In this document: piece after piece, positions 34,850 to 45,205 of the stretch
How the letters are laid out: each line of letters begins with the position of its first letter
How positions within the stretch are numbered: position 1 is the stretch's first letter
Assembly: GCA_009760855.2 (NCBI GenBank)
Contig: WPIO01000083.1
Location: 898,001 to 962,000 of the forward strand
Source of the DNA: Cristatella mucedo
Lineage: Eukaryota; Bryozoa; Phylactolaemata; Cristatellidae
Direction: 5' to 3'
DNA length: 64,000 nt
The notes under the pieces: generated by a model
Database searches by the model: none
The model's input: only the letters and a program-made list of their open reading frames with translations
Told to the model about the DNA's origin: nothing
Made by a program: the position numbers and the translations under genes

Positions 34850-34985
34850 CTGGTTTGGTCTAGCGGTTAAGGTGCTCGCCCCGACCAAGGTCTGACTGAG
34901 GTCGTGGGCTCGAGCCCCGAGGCATATGTGAAGCGCCTAAGTAGAGATTAAGTTCTCTTGGGGCGCTTTACAAGTGAATTATATT
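34850..34985 (+). mobile_element. tRNA-derived SINE, family B, best copy
   Basis: Head tggtttggtctagcggttaag (A box), gtcgtgggctcgagccccg (B box), then gaagcgcctaagtagagatt, aagttctcttggggcgcttt and acaagtgaattat. The second half parallels the last 50-60 bases of the (ATT)n LINE family. Confidence 0.85.
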
Positions 34986-34999
34986 TACATATATATAAA

Positions 35000-36065
35000 C
35001 ATAATTAATTTGATGGTACTTTTAGCCCAAACAAGTAGGCGGAGATGCAGCAGTTATCGAGTTGATCGAGTCGAGAGTCGGGAGTGTAGGAAGTCCGAAG
35101 GACAGGAAGGAAGGAGCCAGAGGAAGGCAAAGAGTCAGAATGCGCCGAAGCGTCCGAGCAGCCGAGGGCGAGGCAGAAGAATTCGCGGGAGCGTCAGCCG
35201 AGGAGCCAGACACAGCGAGCAGGAGAGCCAGCTACCTGCCGGGTGTGAGCCTTCGCCATGCTGTGAGCGGGGGGGGGGGAAGGCACCCTCATCACCTTGC
35301 AGGTTGGGTAAAAGCCGGTACTACGCTTCGGTCCATTAACCCGCCTTTAATTGACATGTAACTGGTAAATAGAGGCGGGGAGAGCGGATCCGGGAGATAG
35401 CGGGTATGCAACGTCTATGTAGTTTGGTTGCCGTCTCTCACAGCACAAAATACCAGCCGATGACCAACACCAACGGTTTATTCTGTACCCAGGCTGGGTT
35501 CGGTTGGCTGGGACCGGACGGCTATAGTGAGGGTTAGGGTCACCGGCTAGGCCGGGGTCGGACCTGCGGCATGGCCGGATGTATGCGGTGACGTGAAGTC
35601 ACCGGGGCTCTTGGGTACGGGAAGTTGGCCAAGTAAGTCGTGGTGTTGGAGGCTCCCGGTCTCGCCGAGTTATGCACCTGGATTCGTGCAGGCGTGCTCG
35701 GGTGATGCTGCCACGCACGCAAGGGAACGAGTGCCCAAGGCCCGAGCGGAGCTGGATAGCTCTGCGCCCCCGTAGTGTACTGTGTATAGGACCCTCCCTG
35801 TAGACTTGCTTAGTTCATCTGTTGTTGTTGGCGCATGCGTTATAAAGATGTTTAACCTGACGGCCGCTCGTCTTACCCTAGCTCGGCGGCATGGCGAGCG
35901 GCAGCGTGGCCGGAGTATGGCGGGGTTTGGCGGGAATTAGCCTCTGACCCCTGGAATCCGGTTACAATTCTACGACACACGGAGCAGAGGTAAGTACGAC
36001 ACCCTTCGGCCCTCTCTCCCACTCGAGTCCAACTCCTCGACCGCGGCAGCGCACTGGCCCGCCCG
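35000..36065. other. GC-rich intergenic stretch, nothing firmly identified
   Basis: The plus frame 35062-35361 is Arg/Glu/Ser-rich without a known domain. The block ggtttattctgtaccc near 35475 resembles a reversed polyadenylation region of an LTR, but no LTR boundaries were found. Confidence 0.3.
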
Positions 36066-36290
36066 GATGATACATCCAGCAGCTGTTCATCAGCAGATTA
36101 GCGAAAGGAACAATACCGGCCTGTGCCCAAGCCACATCAGAGGCGGACCGCAGCTGTGCACCGGCCTAGCCCTATGATACATCGACTCTTTGCACCGGCG
36201 CTTCCCGATGGTACTCCCAACAGTTGTTCACCGGCGGGTTAGCAGAGGAATAGTACCGGCCTGTGCCCGAGCCACGTCACTGGCATCATC
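36066..36290 (+). repeat. Two-copy tandem repeat, period 141 bp
   Basis: Copies start gatgatacatcc at 36066 and gatggtactccc at 36207. Both contain taccggcctgtgccc and gagccac-like blocks. Located in GC-rich intergenic sequence. Confidence 0.75.
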
Positions 36291-36701
36291 AGACTACAAT
36301 ATAGAAGTGTAACCACGCAGAGACGCTCGTCCCCCGGTTCTTTACCGGTGGACTGTGTGATGCAGTGCTGCAGCACGATTAAAACACAGGCGGCCACAAC
36401 TGGGTGCCGAAAGCAACAGTTTATTGTGGGCCTTTTAGTAGTGGTTCCGCGCCGACGCAAGCGCTTTATTCGGCGCACGCCGGACCGACGGAGTTAACTG
36501 CGCGAACTCCCGACCCCGAAGGCGGACCGCTACATCACCTCAAGATATGAGCAGCTAACTGAGTAGCCAACATAATACAACCGCGCAGTCTAAGTTGCAC
36601 TTAGCTGTTCGTCGCCGTAGGTTCGACTCTCGTGCTCTCGAGGCGTAGTCTCGGATCGACTCCCGAAGCTGCAGCCCTGAGCTCTGTCAGTCGTGTCGTT
36701 T

Positions 36702-36704
<3 letters not shown>

Positions 36705-36764
<60 letters not shown>

Positions 36765-36837
36765 TCTCTCTCTCCCTCCTCTATCTCTCGCTGTCTCTCT
36801 TTTTCTCTCCCTCCCTCCCTCTCTCTCTCCCTCTCTC

Positions 36838-36869
<32 letters not shown>

Positions 36870-36927
36870 GTCTCTCTCTCCCTCCTCTATCTCTCGCTGT
36901 CTCTCTTTTTCTCTCCCTCCCTCCCTC

Positions 36928-36979
<52 letters not shown>

Positions 36980-37132
36980 TCTGTCTCTCTCTCCCTCCTC
37001 TATCTCTCGCTGTCTCTCTTTTTCTCTCCCTCCCTCCCTCTCTCTCTCCCTCTCTCCTCTCTCTGTCTCTCTCTGTCTCTCTCTCCCTCCTCTATCTCTC
37101 GCTGTCTCTCTTTTTCTCTCCCTCCCTCCCTC

Positions 37133-37188
<56 letters not shown>

Positions 37189-37238
37189 TCTCTGTCTCTC
37201 TCTCCCTCCTCTATCTCTCGCTGTCTCTCTTTTTCTCT

Positions 37239-37296
<58 letters not shown>
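36705..37296. repeat. Complex CT satellite with a higher-order unit
   Basis: CT-rich tract in which a module ccctcctctatctctcgctg, followed by tctctctttttctctcc, recurs at 36774, 36880, 36993, 37085 and 37204 (spacings 106, 113, 92, 119 bp). Homogeneous (CT)n separates the modules. Confidence 0.9.
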
Positions 37297-37299
<3 letters not shown>

Positions 37300-38705
37300 C
37301 TCTAGACCTTGAGCGTAGCTGCTATTTTCGTCGGACCCAAGCTCTCGGCGTCCGTCCTCGGCCTCTTTGCTTCTGCCTGTAATTTATTAGATGGCTCCTG
37401 TGCCAGCTTGCCATCCTTTCGCTTTTTGTCTAATCGAGTAAAGTAGCTGGTCCACATCCTGACCGCTCTTTGTCTGAACAAGCTCCATTCTAACCTGAGC
37501 GGATCTCGCTGCCAAACTGACACCTCGCTCCGCTCCCGGTTAAGTAATGTGTCCCCCTGCCCAATTCTTCTTGGCTAGTCCGCCCGCTAAGGGTTACTCT
37601 AGGTGCTATAGTAAGACTCACTAAGGCTAGGGCTAGTATCGCGGCTAACATGAGAGCTGCCTCAGTGCAGAAGAACGGAACGCAACGCAGTCGGCGCCCG
37701 CCTTGGGCGGTCGTCGTCGTCTGCTGCTGCTGCGCTAGGAGCCGAAAGATGCATCACGGTCGGCGGCTGTTGCGCAGAGAGCTGAGAGACGATACTCGTT
37801 TGCTGAAGCCTGCTAGAGTGTCGGTGGCGCTTAATTCGTGCGACTCACCTATCGTCGACGGCAGGAGTTTCCGAGTCCAGTGTTTGGCTTAAGTTTCGAT
37901 AAGCCGACACTGCGCGCCAGACAAGTTCCCGTACTCGAACGCGGTTGGCGGTTCCCGTTCCGAGTTATGGAGTGCAATTAGGAGCGTTTCCTGGGGTTCA
38001 GGAAGCGGTTCTTCACTGGAGAGGCGTTTGGGTCACTAATGGTTTTGGTTGAGCCACTGGGAGCCTCAACCGGCGCTGCACGGCTATTTCTCCTTTAGCA
38101 GCACCCTGTGTAAAATGTGAGGTCCAAGTGTTCGTCACTATGGGAGTGTTTGCGAGGAGCCTGGGGATAACACTTCACTAGACGCGAAGCGACTTTGTGT
38201 GCTAGCTAATAAAATTGAGTAAAATCCCCCATTCGTACTTGGTAGCTCAGTCCAACTCATGCCAACGAGCTCTCGGTAGCTGAGCCCTATGTAAAGGGGC
38301 AGTCTGGGGCGACCTGCCAGCGCCTGCGATGGCGGCAAGCGAAATTGGCCGAAATGGCGCCGGAATGCCGCCAGAATGACGCCCATTCCGGCAAAGCCAA
38401 GCCGAAGCCGTACGATATTAAAGTCTGTGTTATGTGGCCGCCGCTGGTGGCTGTGGTGGTATATATAGCGGACGGTTTTTTGTTGCGCCGCCGCCGTCCC
38501 AGGGACCGAGCCCGGCTGCGTGCAGCCTGGCCAAGCACCGAGGGGCCAGCCGCCGCGCATGCGCAGACCCTGCTGGCCTCCCGACCGGGTGTCAGACTCG
38601 GCTCCCACTTACCAAGCCCGAGGGGTGGCAGCTGCCACTCCTGCAACCCTTCGGGCTTTGACTCTGGTGGTGCGATGTTTATCCTGGAAGGGAGTAGATC
38701 TGACA

Positions 38706-39010
38706 CGTATAATTCATTTGTATAGCACCCTGAGAGAACTTAAATCTCTATTCAGGCGCTTCACATAGACCGCGGGGCTCGAGCCAGCGACCTCGGCCAG
38801 ACCTCGGTCGGAAAGAGCACCTTAACCACCGGGCCAAGCCAGCAGTAGGCTGGAGCAAGAGAATGAAGGTACCTAAAAGTGACAGACAGGACCTTGAAGT
38901 CGATGCGGTGCTTGACTGGGAGCCAGTGCAGGTCGGCGAGAACCGGTGTGATGTGGAAACTGCAAAGCTCAAGCAGACAAGCCAGGCGGCAGAGTTTGGC
39001 ACCCATTGAG
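38706..39010 (-). mobile_element. SINE family B joined to an L2-like LINE fragment
   Basis: 38708-38848 is a reversed family-B SINE (caccttaaccaccgggccaa; gcggggctcgagcc). Directly after it, 38850-39010 is a reversed piece of LINE ORF (gaccttgaagtcgatgcggt; tgactgggagccagtgcagg). Confidence 0.8.
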
Positions 39011-39204
39011 ATGAAGAGATCACAAGGAGCTGTATTAGCAACGATTTACGAAAAGATGGCTCATCGAAGACTTATTACAGAAAGGACACAGAATACAGCC
39101 CAATGTGGCAAATCGATGCTCTGCTGCGACTGTGTTAGCTATAGAACGCGGGTATACTGCATCACCAGCTGCGACTGCTGCTCGTATTATTGCAGCAAAA
39201 AATG

Positions 39205-39358
39205 CTAGTTGATTTAATAGCCTCTATTGCATAGCGACAGAAGAGCCTTTACTTGCAGCGGCGATAAAGGATCACCCACCGCAGGATTCGAACTCACGAC
39301 CTCGGGACGAATGTCGTGAAAAGCAACTGCCTTACCTAGTGTGCGATCACGGCTCACA
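39205..39358 (-). mobile_element. tRNA-like SINE, family A
   Basis: Minus strand: gtgagccgtgatcgcacac, gtcgtgagttcgaatcctgc (B box) and the family ending with gctattaaatcaac. Confidence 0.75.
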
Positions 39359-39359
39359 A

Positions 39360-41270
39360 GCAGCGCTCTTTGTCCTTTTGTGTGCAATCTTGAGACGGAT
39401 ATGGTCGCCATCATTTTAACTACCAATAGATTTAACCAATTGGGGTTTTCGTATCATCTAGCTTTAGATACACTGCTTTTACGATAGTTTTTAACTACCG
39501 CTAGCATTATTGGCAATATGATTTGCATTATCGACAGAACGAATTCGCTGACAGTAGTGGCAGCTACTGCTGTTGCAGTTTCACAAGTCACAGTCACCGT
39601 CGCACATCGAGAAATTAACGTGTTCGGCTGTGAGATTTCGCACGAGGGTTTTTAACGCTCTTCTGCCACTAAATCAACGCGACCACGGAAGCCTCTGGCT
39701 TTCAAAATTTGTTATCTTTTCAGTTCGGCATATTCGGCATCGGAGAATACGCGGTTCTGGTGTAAGGTAATCTATAACGGAACATAGGTGTAAATTTAGT
39801 GCTCGTACTGTTGTATTTTGTTGCCTGAAATCGCGAATTGCTTCCGCTCGAGTTATAAGTTTTTGATTAATTCAAAGACGCAAAAGATAGGTTTCTAAAT
39901 CACACTTAAAAAGGCAGCTGATTGAAGAAAACGGCTCAGTTTGATGAGAGATAAAAATAGTGGACATTATAAGTGGCCAACTGCACAGAAGACCAACGAA
40001 ATTTTTATGCTTTTAGGCATAGTTGCGGCATATCATTGAATGAAGTTTTGCTAATTGTTAAAAGCTGCCTCTACGCTTCAAAAAGTGACGGCGGTTATTT
40101 GAGCGAATGCCTCGCACTGGGAGCCGCTACAATTGAACGCGGTACATTCGCACTGCTTTTCGCTTTTGACTCCAGCGATATTCTGTAAACTAACGTGCAC
40201 TTTAATACAAGTATTTTTCTAGTTCAGGAGTGCCGATTTTGGTTCTACTTTAGCTTACTAAAGTGTATTGAGGGGATTTGCGGTAATTCATTGCATCCGT
40301 TCTAATCCCCAATCAGCGCTGGACCGACGCTCGCGATGCGGTCGGTGCATTAGCTGTCGTCTTTCACGGTTATGATCATGTGCGCGCGCTCGCTTGTGTA
40401 TGCGTGCATTTGTGCGTGTGAGGAAAGCAACTTCAAGTGAAGCTAGTAGCGACTTCTTGGCGGTAAGAGAAACTATGACAGCTGGCAATCAGCGCGGGTG
40501 AGCATGTGCACACCAGAATGCCAACACTTGTGCCGCACGACGATCAGACACTCCAACCTTTGACGGTCGCCGAAACCGAATGCTGAGAATGTTGTTTCTG
40601 TGGCGTCTGTGCAAATGAGGGGCGGAGTTTCATATCGCATTCAAATATAGACTTGAGATGGTTAGTAAACTCCCCGAGAGCTTCCGACAACAGCGGCAGT
40701 CTATTTTATTCGGCATGAGCTGACGAGATGCCACATTTCTGTTGTGCGGTTGCATGTGCATGCACAAACGTGGGACCAAAGCGAAAACTCAAAGGACCAC
40801 TTTCCATGCTTAATTTTAGTTTTAGTTCTCCTGTATTGCGAACTAACCACTGATCAAAGTTATAATGCGATTTGAAGGCAAGCGAGTCGCTAGCAGTGTT
40901 TTTCGATTTGTTATTCACTTTTCGACTGCGTCAAATTTTGCTGCTTTTGCCACATGCGTGGTCTTGCCATTCTGCTGGACAGTTTTTGGAGGGAGTCGGT
41001 TGGTTCGGTGAGTTTCCTTACGGAGAAAGGGTACCGATGCAACACCGCCGAAATGCGGTTCATTAAGTAGCCTCCACTTTAGTAGCGATCGGTTCGTCTG
41101 GAGCGGGTGTAATGTCCACCAGGAAGCCGACTCAGTACAGCCATCTCTGCTCGTTCGCACTCAGGTGAAGCGAAGCGCTTGCAGCGTCTTCGCGACCGCT
41201 TGAACCAGTCGACGGCCCCGTGCTCGCCCCTACGAGTTACTTGTTAACAGTGGGGCCGTCCAAGCTCGGC
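39360..41270. other. Intergenic, no gene recognised
   Basis: No splice-supported coding sequence or repeat family identified. The frame at 39973-40188 (71 codons) has no recognisable domain. Confidence 0.35.
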
Positions 41271-41272
41271 AG

Positions 41273-41532
41273 TGGTGCATAGCAGTGGCTCCGGCGGCGG
41301 CTGCTCTAGTGGAGTCGCATGCAAACGCAGGCAGCGTACGAACGTGAGCGGTAAGCGAGACTCTCTTGTATTACTCCTAACGCTTACACGTATGAGCTCT
41401 CGATCAATCGCTGCAGACGACACGAAATATAGCGTGCATTAGTGGCCTGACGCTTCGCTGCGTCAATGCCTTGACTATTGGCCACAGGCGAGGCGTGTAC
41501 GTAAGTATCTAGGCGCTTCGCTAATTGCAACA
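41273..41532 (-). mobile_element. LTR of family L1 (minus strand)
   Basis: The reverse complement starts tgttgcaattagcgaagcgc and ends gccactgctatgcacca. It follows the plus-strand LTR at 50586-50848 over its whole length, including tgtggccaatag and gagctc blocks. No primer-binding site follows, so it is a solo LTR or a 3' LTR. Confidence 0.75.
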
Positions 41533-41723
41533 GCCGAGAGGCCAAAGGCGCGCACAACGGCAGCGACGCCTCGAAGGCCGATGAGAAATAAGCGACCGGT
41601 ATTCAGACTCGTCTCCGTGCTCCCCTGCGACATCAGCTAGCGTCGCGAGACGCTGCAACTACAGCTCCGAGTGCTGCTCGCTGTGGTCCGCTCAACGTCT
41701 GCCAGACGCGCCTGCTCGGCGCA

Positions 41724-42280
41724 GTGCCGCCGCGGCGTGCTTGGATCGGCGGCGATATGCGAGTTCTGCATCGGCTGTACGAATGCACTATGCGCCGATA
41801 CGAGACTTTCGCTAAATTGAGGAGCATAGCTCGAGTTTATAGCACGATTCTTGAATCCTTCAGAGGTACCTCCAAGAGTCGCAGAGCGCGAGCAGAAATG
41901 CCGCGAGCAGCTCCGAGGTCGAGGTCGAAGGAAACCAATCTGCGAAGATCACAAGAATCTTCGCACTACTCAAAAGAATCAAGAGTCAAAAGAATCAAAA
42001 CACAAGATCACAGAAGAGCGACAGTCGAGGCTGCGCATGTACGCTGGTCAGATCAGAGGGAAAACGCTCGAGTGCCTTGCGGTCTATTACCTGTCACATG
42101 CAATGGACCCCCGGGTAATATTGTACACATGCCCTGCAGACTGGCCACTGGAGGAGTTTGGAAAGCTCCCAGCTTGCTAGTATTCACCGAGTCAGCCTGA
42201 ATTTGAAGTAATGCTGCACCTCTATAGACCTGAGGCTTACGAATGACCGAGGGCGAAGTTCCGGATGCGCCAACAGCAGT
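41724..42280 (+). other. Unassigned overlapping ORFs (158 and 109 codons)
   Basis: Two plus-strand frames overlap: 41724-42200 (Arg/Ser-rich) and 41851-42180, which ends with a protein-like segment (ECLAVYYLSHAMDPRVILYT). Possibly a mobile-element remnant. No function proposed. Confidence 0.3.
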
Positions 42281-42491
42281 ACGCACGAATGATTAGAAAG
42301 CATCGCGCTACTGCTGCTAGCGATGGCCAGCACGTGAAACCGCTATCAGAAGATACAAATGCTCGTGCATGGATTGTATTTTTGCAAGTGTAACATCGCT
42401 CGATGGCTCGACTGGCTCTTTAACAAGCAGCCGTGGGCTCATTGAATCACAAATTTAGTCAAGACCACTAACCGTTTGATCGTGCTTCCTT

Positions 42492-42558
42492 TCAGCAATT
42501 GTATAGCACCCAGAAAGAGATTCTCTGAGGGCGCTTTATCAAATGTATTATTATTATT
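42492..42558 (+). mobile_element. L2-like LINE 3' tail
   Basis: Sequence tatagcacccagaaagagat, tctctgagggcgctttatca and (ATT)n; tail only. Confidence 0.7.
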
Positions 42559-42559
42559 G

Positions 42560-44699
42560 GGGTATGTGCTGAAAAGAAATTTCACCTCAAACGGCGTGCG
42601 GCCAATGAATCCAACGAAGCTTTTGGATAACTGATCCGGTGCTCAAAAAAATGATCATTCGAGAATTTCGCTCCCACGGCGTTCAACAAGGCGCTATACA
42701 GCATCGACTTTAAAATCGCCACTTACGGGCTCGAGCCGAATCCCGACGTGGATAATTAATGTACAGCGTAAAGCGTAGCTGTTTACGTAGCTGTAGCTGC
42801 TACGATAGCCCAGCCTCCAAGCGATTCGAGCGCGAATTTACTGCTGGCTTCTCGTTTGCTTCTGTGCACGGCCAAGCGACAGCGGACATGTAGTTCGCCG
42901 CGAGAGTGCGTATTTCCAGCGGCCGTTCGCCTCAAGCCGCCGCGGCGTCGTGACCGGCGCGCCGGACGAGTAGGCGTAGATCGAATTTCAGAAATTCCTA
43001 TTCCTGCCGCCGGAAAGCCACGACAATCGCAATCCAGACGGTCTAGATCCTCTTGAGGATGCTGCCTTCGGCTAAATGACCGTCTGGAACAGGGGCTTTA
43101 GGAAATCGACTGCTCGTAATTGCTGCGGTCCTGCTACCGAGGCATCGCTAGTGCAGCACCTCGCCCGCCTATACCCCGGGCACGGCTCGCTGCACCCAGC
43201 TCTCATTCGTTTGAGGAATAAAGGGAACGTCGCTGTATTTTCCATGGTTACGGCGAACGTGGCGAAATGCTGCGAAAAGAGCAACGGAATGCAAATCCGA
43301 TCGGGGTTAAAAGTGACAATCGCTGACTTTTCGGAGAGCGGTGCCTCGAGACCTGATTGGGAGGGGACGTATTTGCACTTGGCATGCCGGTTAAAGAGAC
43401 CCACTACTGTAATTATAACCACAAACATACGCCTCAGCCACTTTAGTCGAGATACATGCGGAACTGCGCTTGCGTAGCGTAGCCCAGTACGCGAAAAAAA
43501 GCCCTAAATGCGGCTCCGCTTCGCTTCCGTTGGGAATTTACCAGATGACCCTCCGTGCAGCGGTAACATGAGCATCTAAGAAAACCTAGTGTACAGGAGA
43601 TCATACGGCAGCTGCAAAAACTGCCGGCTCACTAAATACAAGTTCCGTGGGTTTTTAGGGACATCTTAAAGCGACGCCTTTTGATGTCGCAAAGCCCGGC
43701 CAACTGCGGTGCCGAAATTCATAGATTTTGGGTACCGGGAATAGAGTTGCCGAGAATAGAGTGAGTACCTCGTGCCTCGATCGGTCCACCGACCGGAAGC
43801 CCAATTGAGAGAGCACGGAGTCCGTTGGGTCCTACCGTGACCCGCGCTGCACTGAGGACACTCATCGGTGCAAACAAGCAACCACCACCTCGCAGGCTGC
43901 ACTATAAATGCCACCTAGGCTGGCGAGGCGGCGCCAACAGGGCGCCAGAATGGCAGGACGGGTGACTGGTAAAATATACCATTTTCATACCTTCTGACAG
44001 CGCGAGTTTTATCTTGCTCTCGTACGCTGTCCACTTCCGAGTAGCGGACACCCACTGCGTGCGATTAACTCTCCAAGCAGACAAGCACTCGTGGATCGCC
44101 GTAGTGCTAGCGCCTCTGTCGAATGCGTACGTCGGTGGGTGGTGAATTCCCCACGATTGGCGGTACAAACTCCCTTTCGTTCACCCCAGCCACGCCCACA
44201 GTGAAACCGACGGCAACAGTGGCTCTCTGCAGTCTCTGAAGAGCAGTTTTGCTAATCGAACAGACCTCGCTAGAAAACGGAGGCTGAAAAGTGCGCGGAT
44301 TTGGTTAAATAGGCGCGAAATCGACACCGGAGCCAAAGCATCGTGCGTCGGCATCAGTTGCTATGCAGAGGCTCGCGACAAGCGCGTACACAAGCGTCTC
44401 TTGATTCCGATCCGACCGACGCAACCTATCGGAGAGCACTTAAAATTACTACACTATGCATACTCAGAGGACTAGAGGTCCAACACTTGATCCGCCGTAT
44501 TAAGGAATACTGCTGCGGTGAAACATCAAAGTTGTGTAAGATCAAGATCACCACTACGACATGGCGGCTCGCTTGCCGGAAATGCAGAGGCGACACCCAG
44601 TCGCGTATGTCTGCGTTTCGATTGGATGGTAAGCAAGCCATTTATTTACCGTCGCCAAATATCAGCTGCTCAGTCCCGGCTCTTCTCGTGTCCTAAAGA
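42560..44699. other. Intergenic, no gene recognised
   Basis: Frames of up to 133 codons on both strands at 43072-43477 show no known domain and no splice context. The sequence becomes progressively GC-richer towards the TRPV gene. Confidence 0.35.
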
Positions 44700-45205
44700 T
44701 TAAACCACGCGCCGTCTAGAACCCGACGACGAACGAGCGGCCTCGGTGGGCGGTGCCGACGCCGCTCGTTGCCGGGAAACTGAGGATCGCTAGACGTGGC
44801 CGCGCGCGGTCCGCCTGTCGCTTGCGCGCTGCAGCCGCTGGGACCTGGAGGAAATCGGTTATCGCGAGCCAGCCAGCTTTTCAGGAAAGTGAGAAGGCGC
44901 CGCTGGCCGGGGAAAATCGATAGGTCTAAAAACACCGGCGCAGCGAACGCGTTGCCGCCGCCTCTGTCGGCAGCGCCGCCGTCATCGACGGGCCTCGCCG
45001 TCAACTGGTCGCCGCCTCCGCGCTATTGCTATCGCAGCCGCCGCCGTCGTCGTCGTCGTCATCGGGCCCGCCAGCGACGGTACTGGGAGGTGACGGACTG
45101 AGGCAACAGCATTGCGACTCGGACGCGCGAGAGTCGAGCTAGCCAGCGGCGGCGGCCGCGCGAGCGCGCAGTTGCCGCCGCCGCCGCGAGTCGCTCGCGC
45201 ACGAC
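44700..45205 (+). promoter_or_regulatory. GC- and CpG-rich 5' flank of the TRPV gene
   Basis: About 500 bp of very GC-rich sequence with CCG/CGT triplet runs directly before the TRPV start, in contrast to AT-richer sequence on its left. It probably holds the 5' UTR and a CpG-rich promoter. I saw no clear TATA box. Confidence 0.35.

Noticed and set aside
43072-43477. Overlapping 133- and 118-codon frames on opposite strands
   Set aside because: No recognisable domain, start context or splice link. Open frames of this size are expected in GC-rich intergenic sequence.
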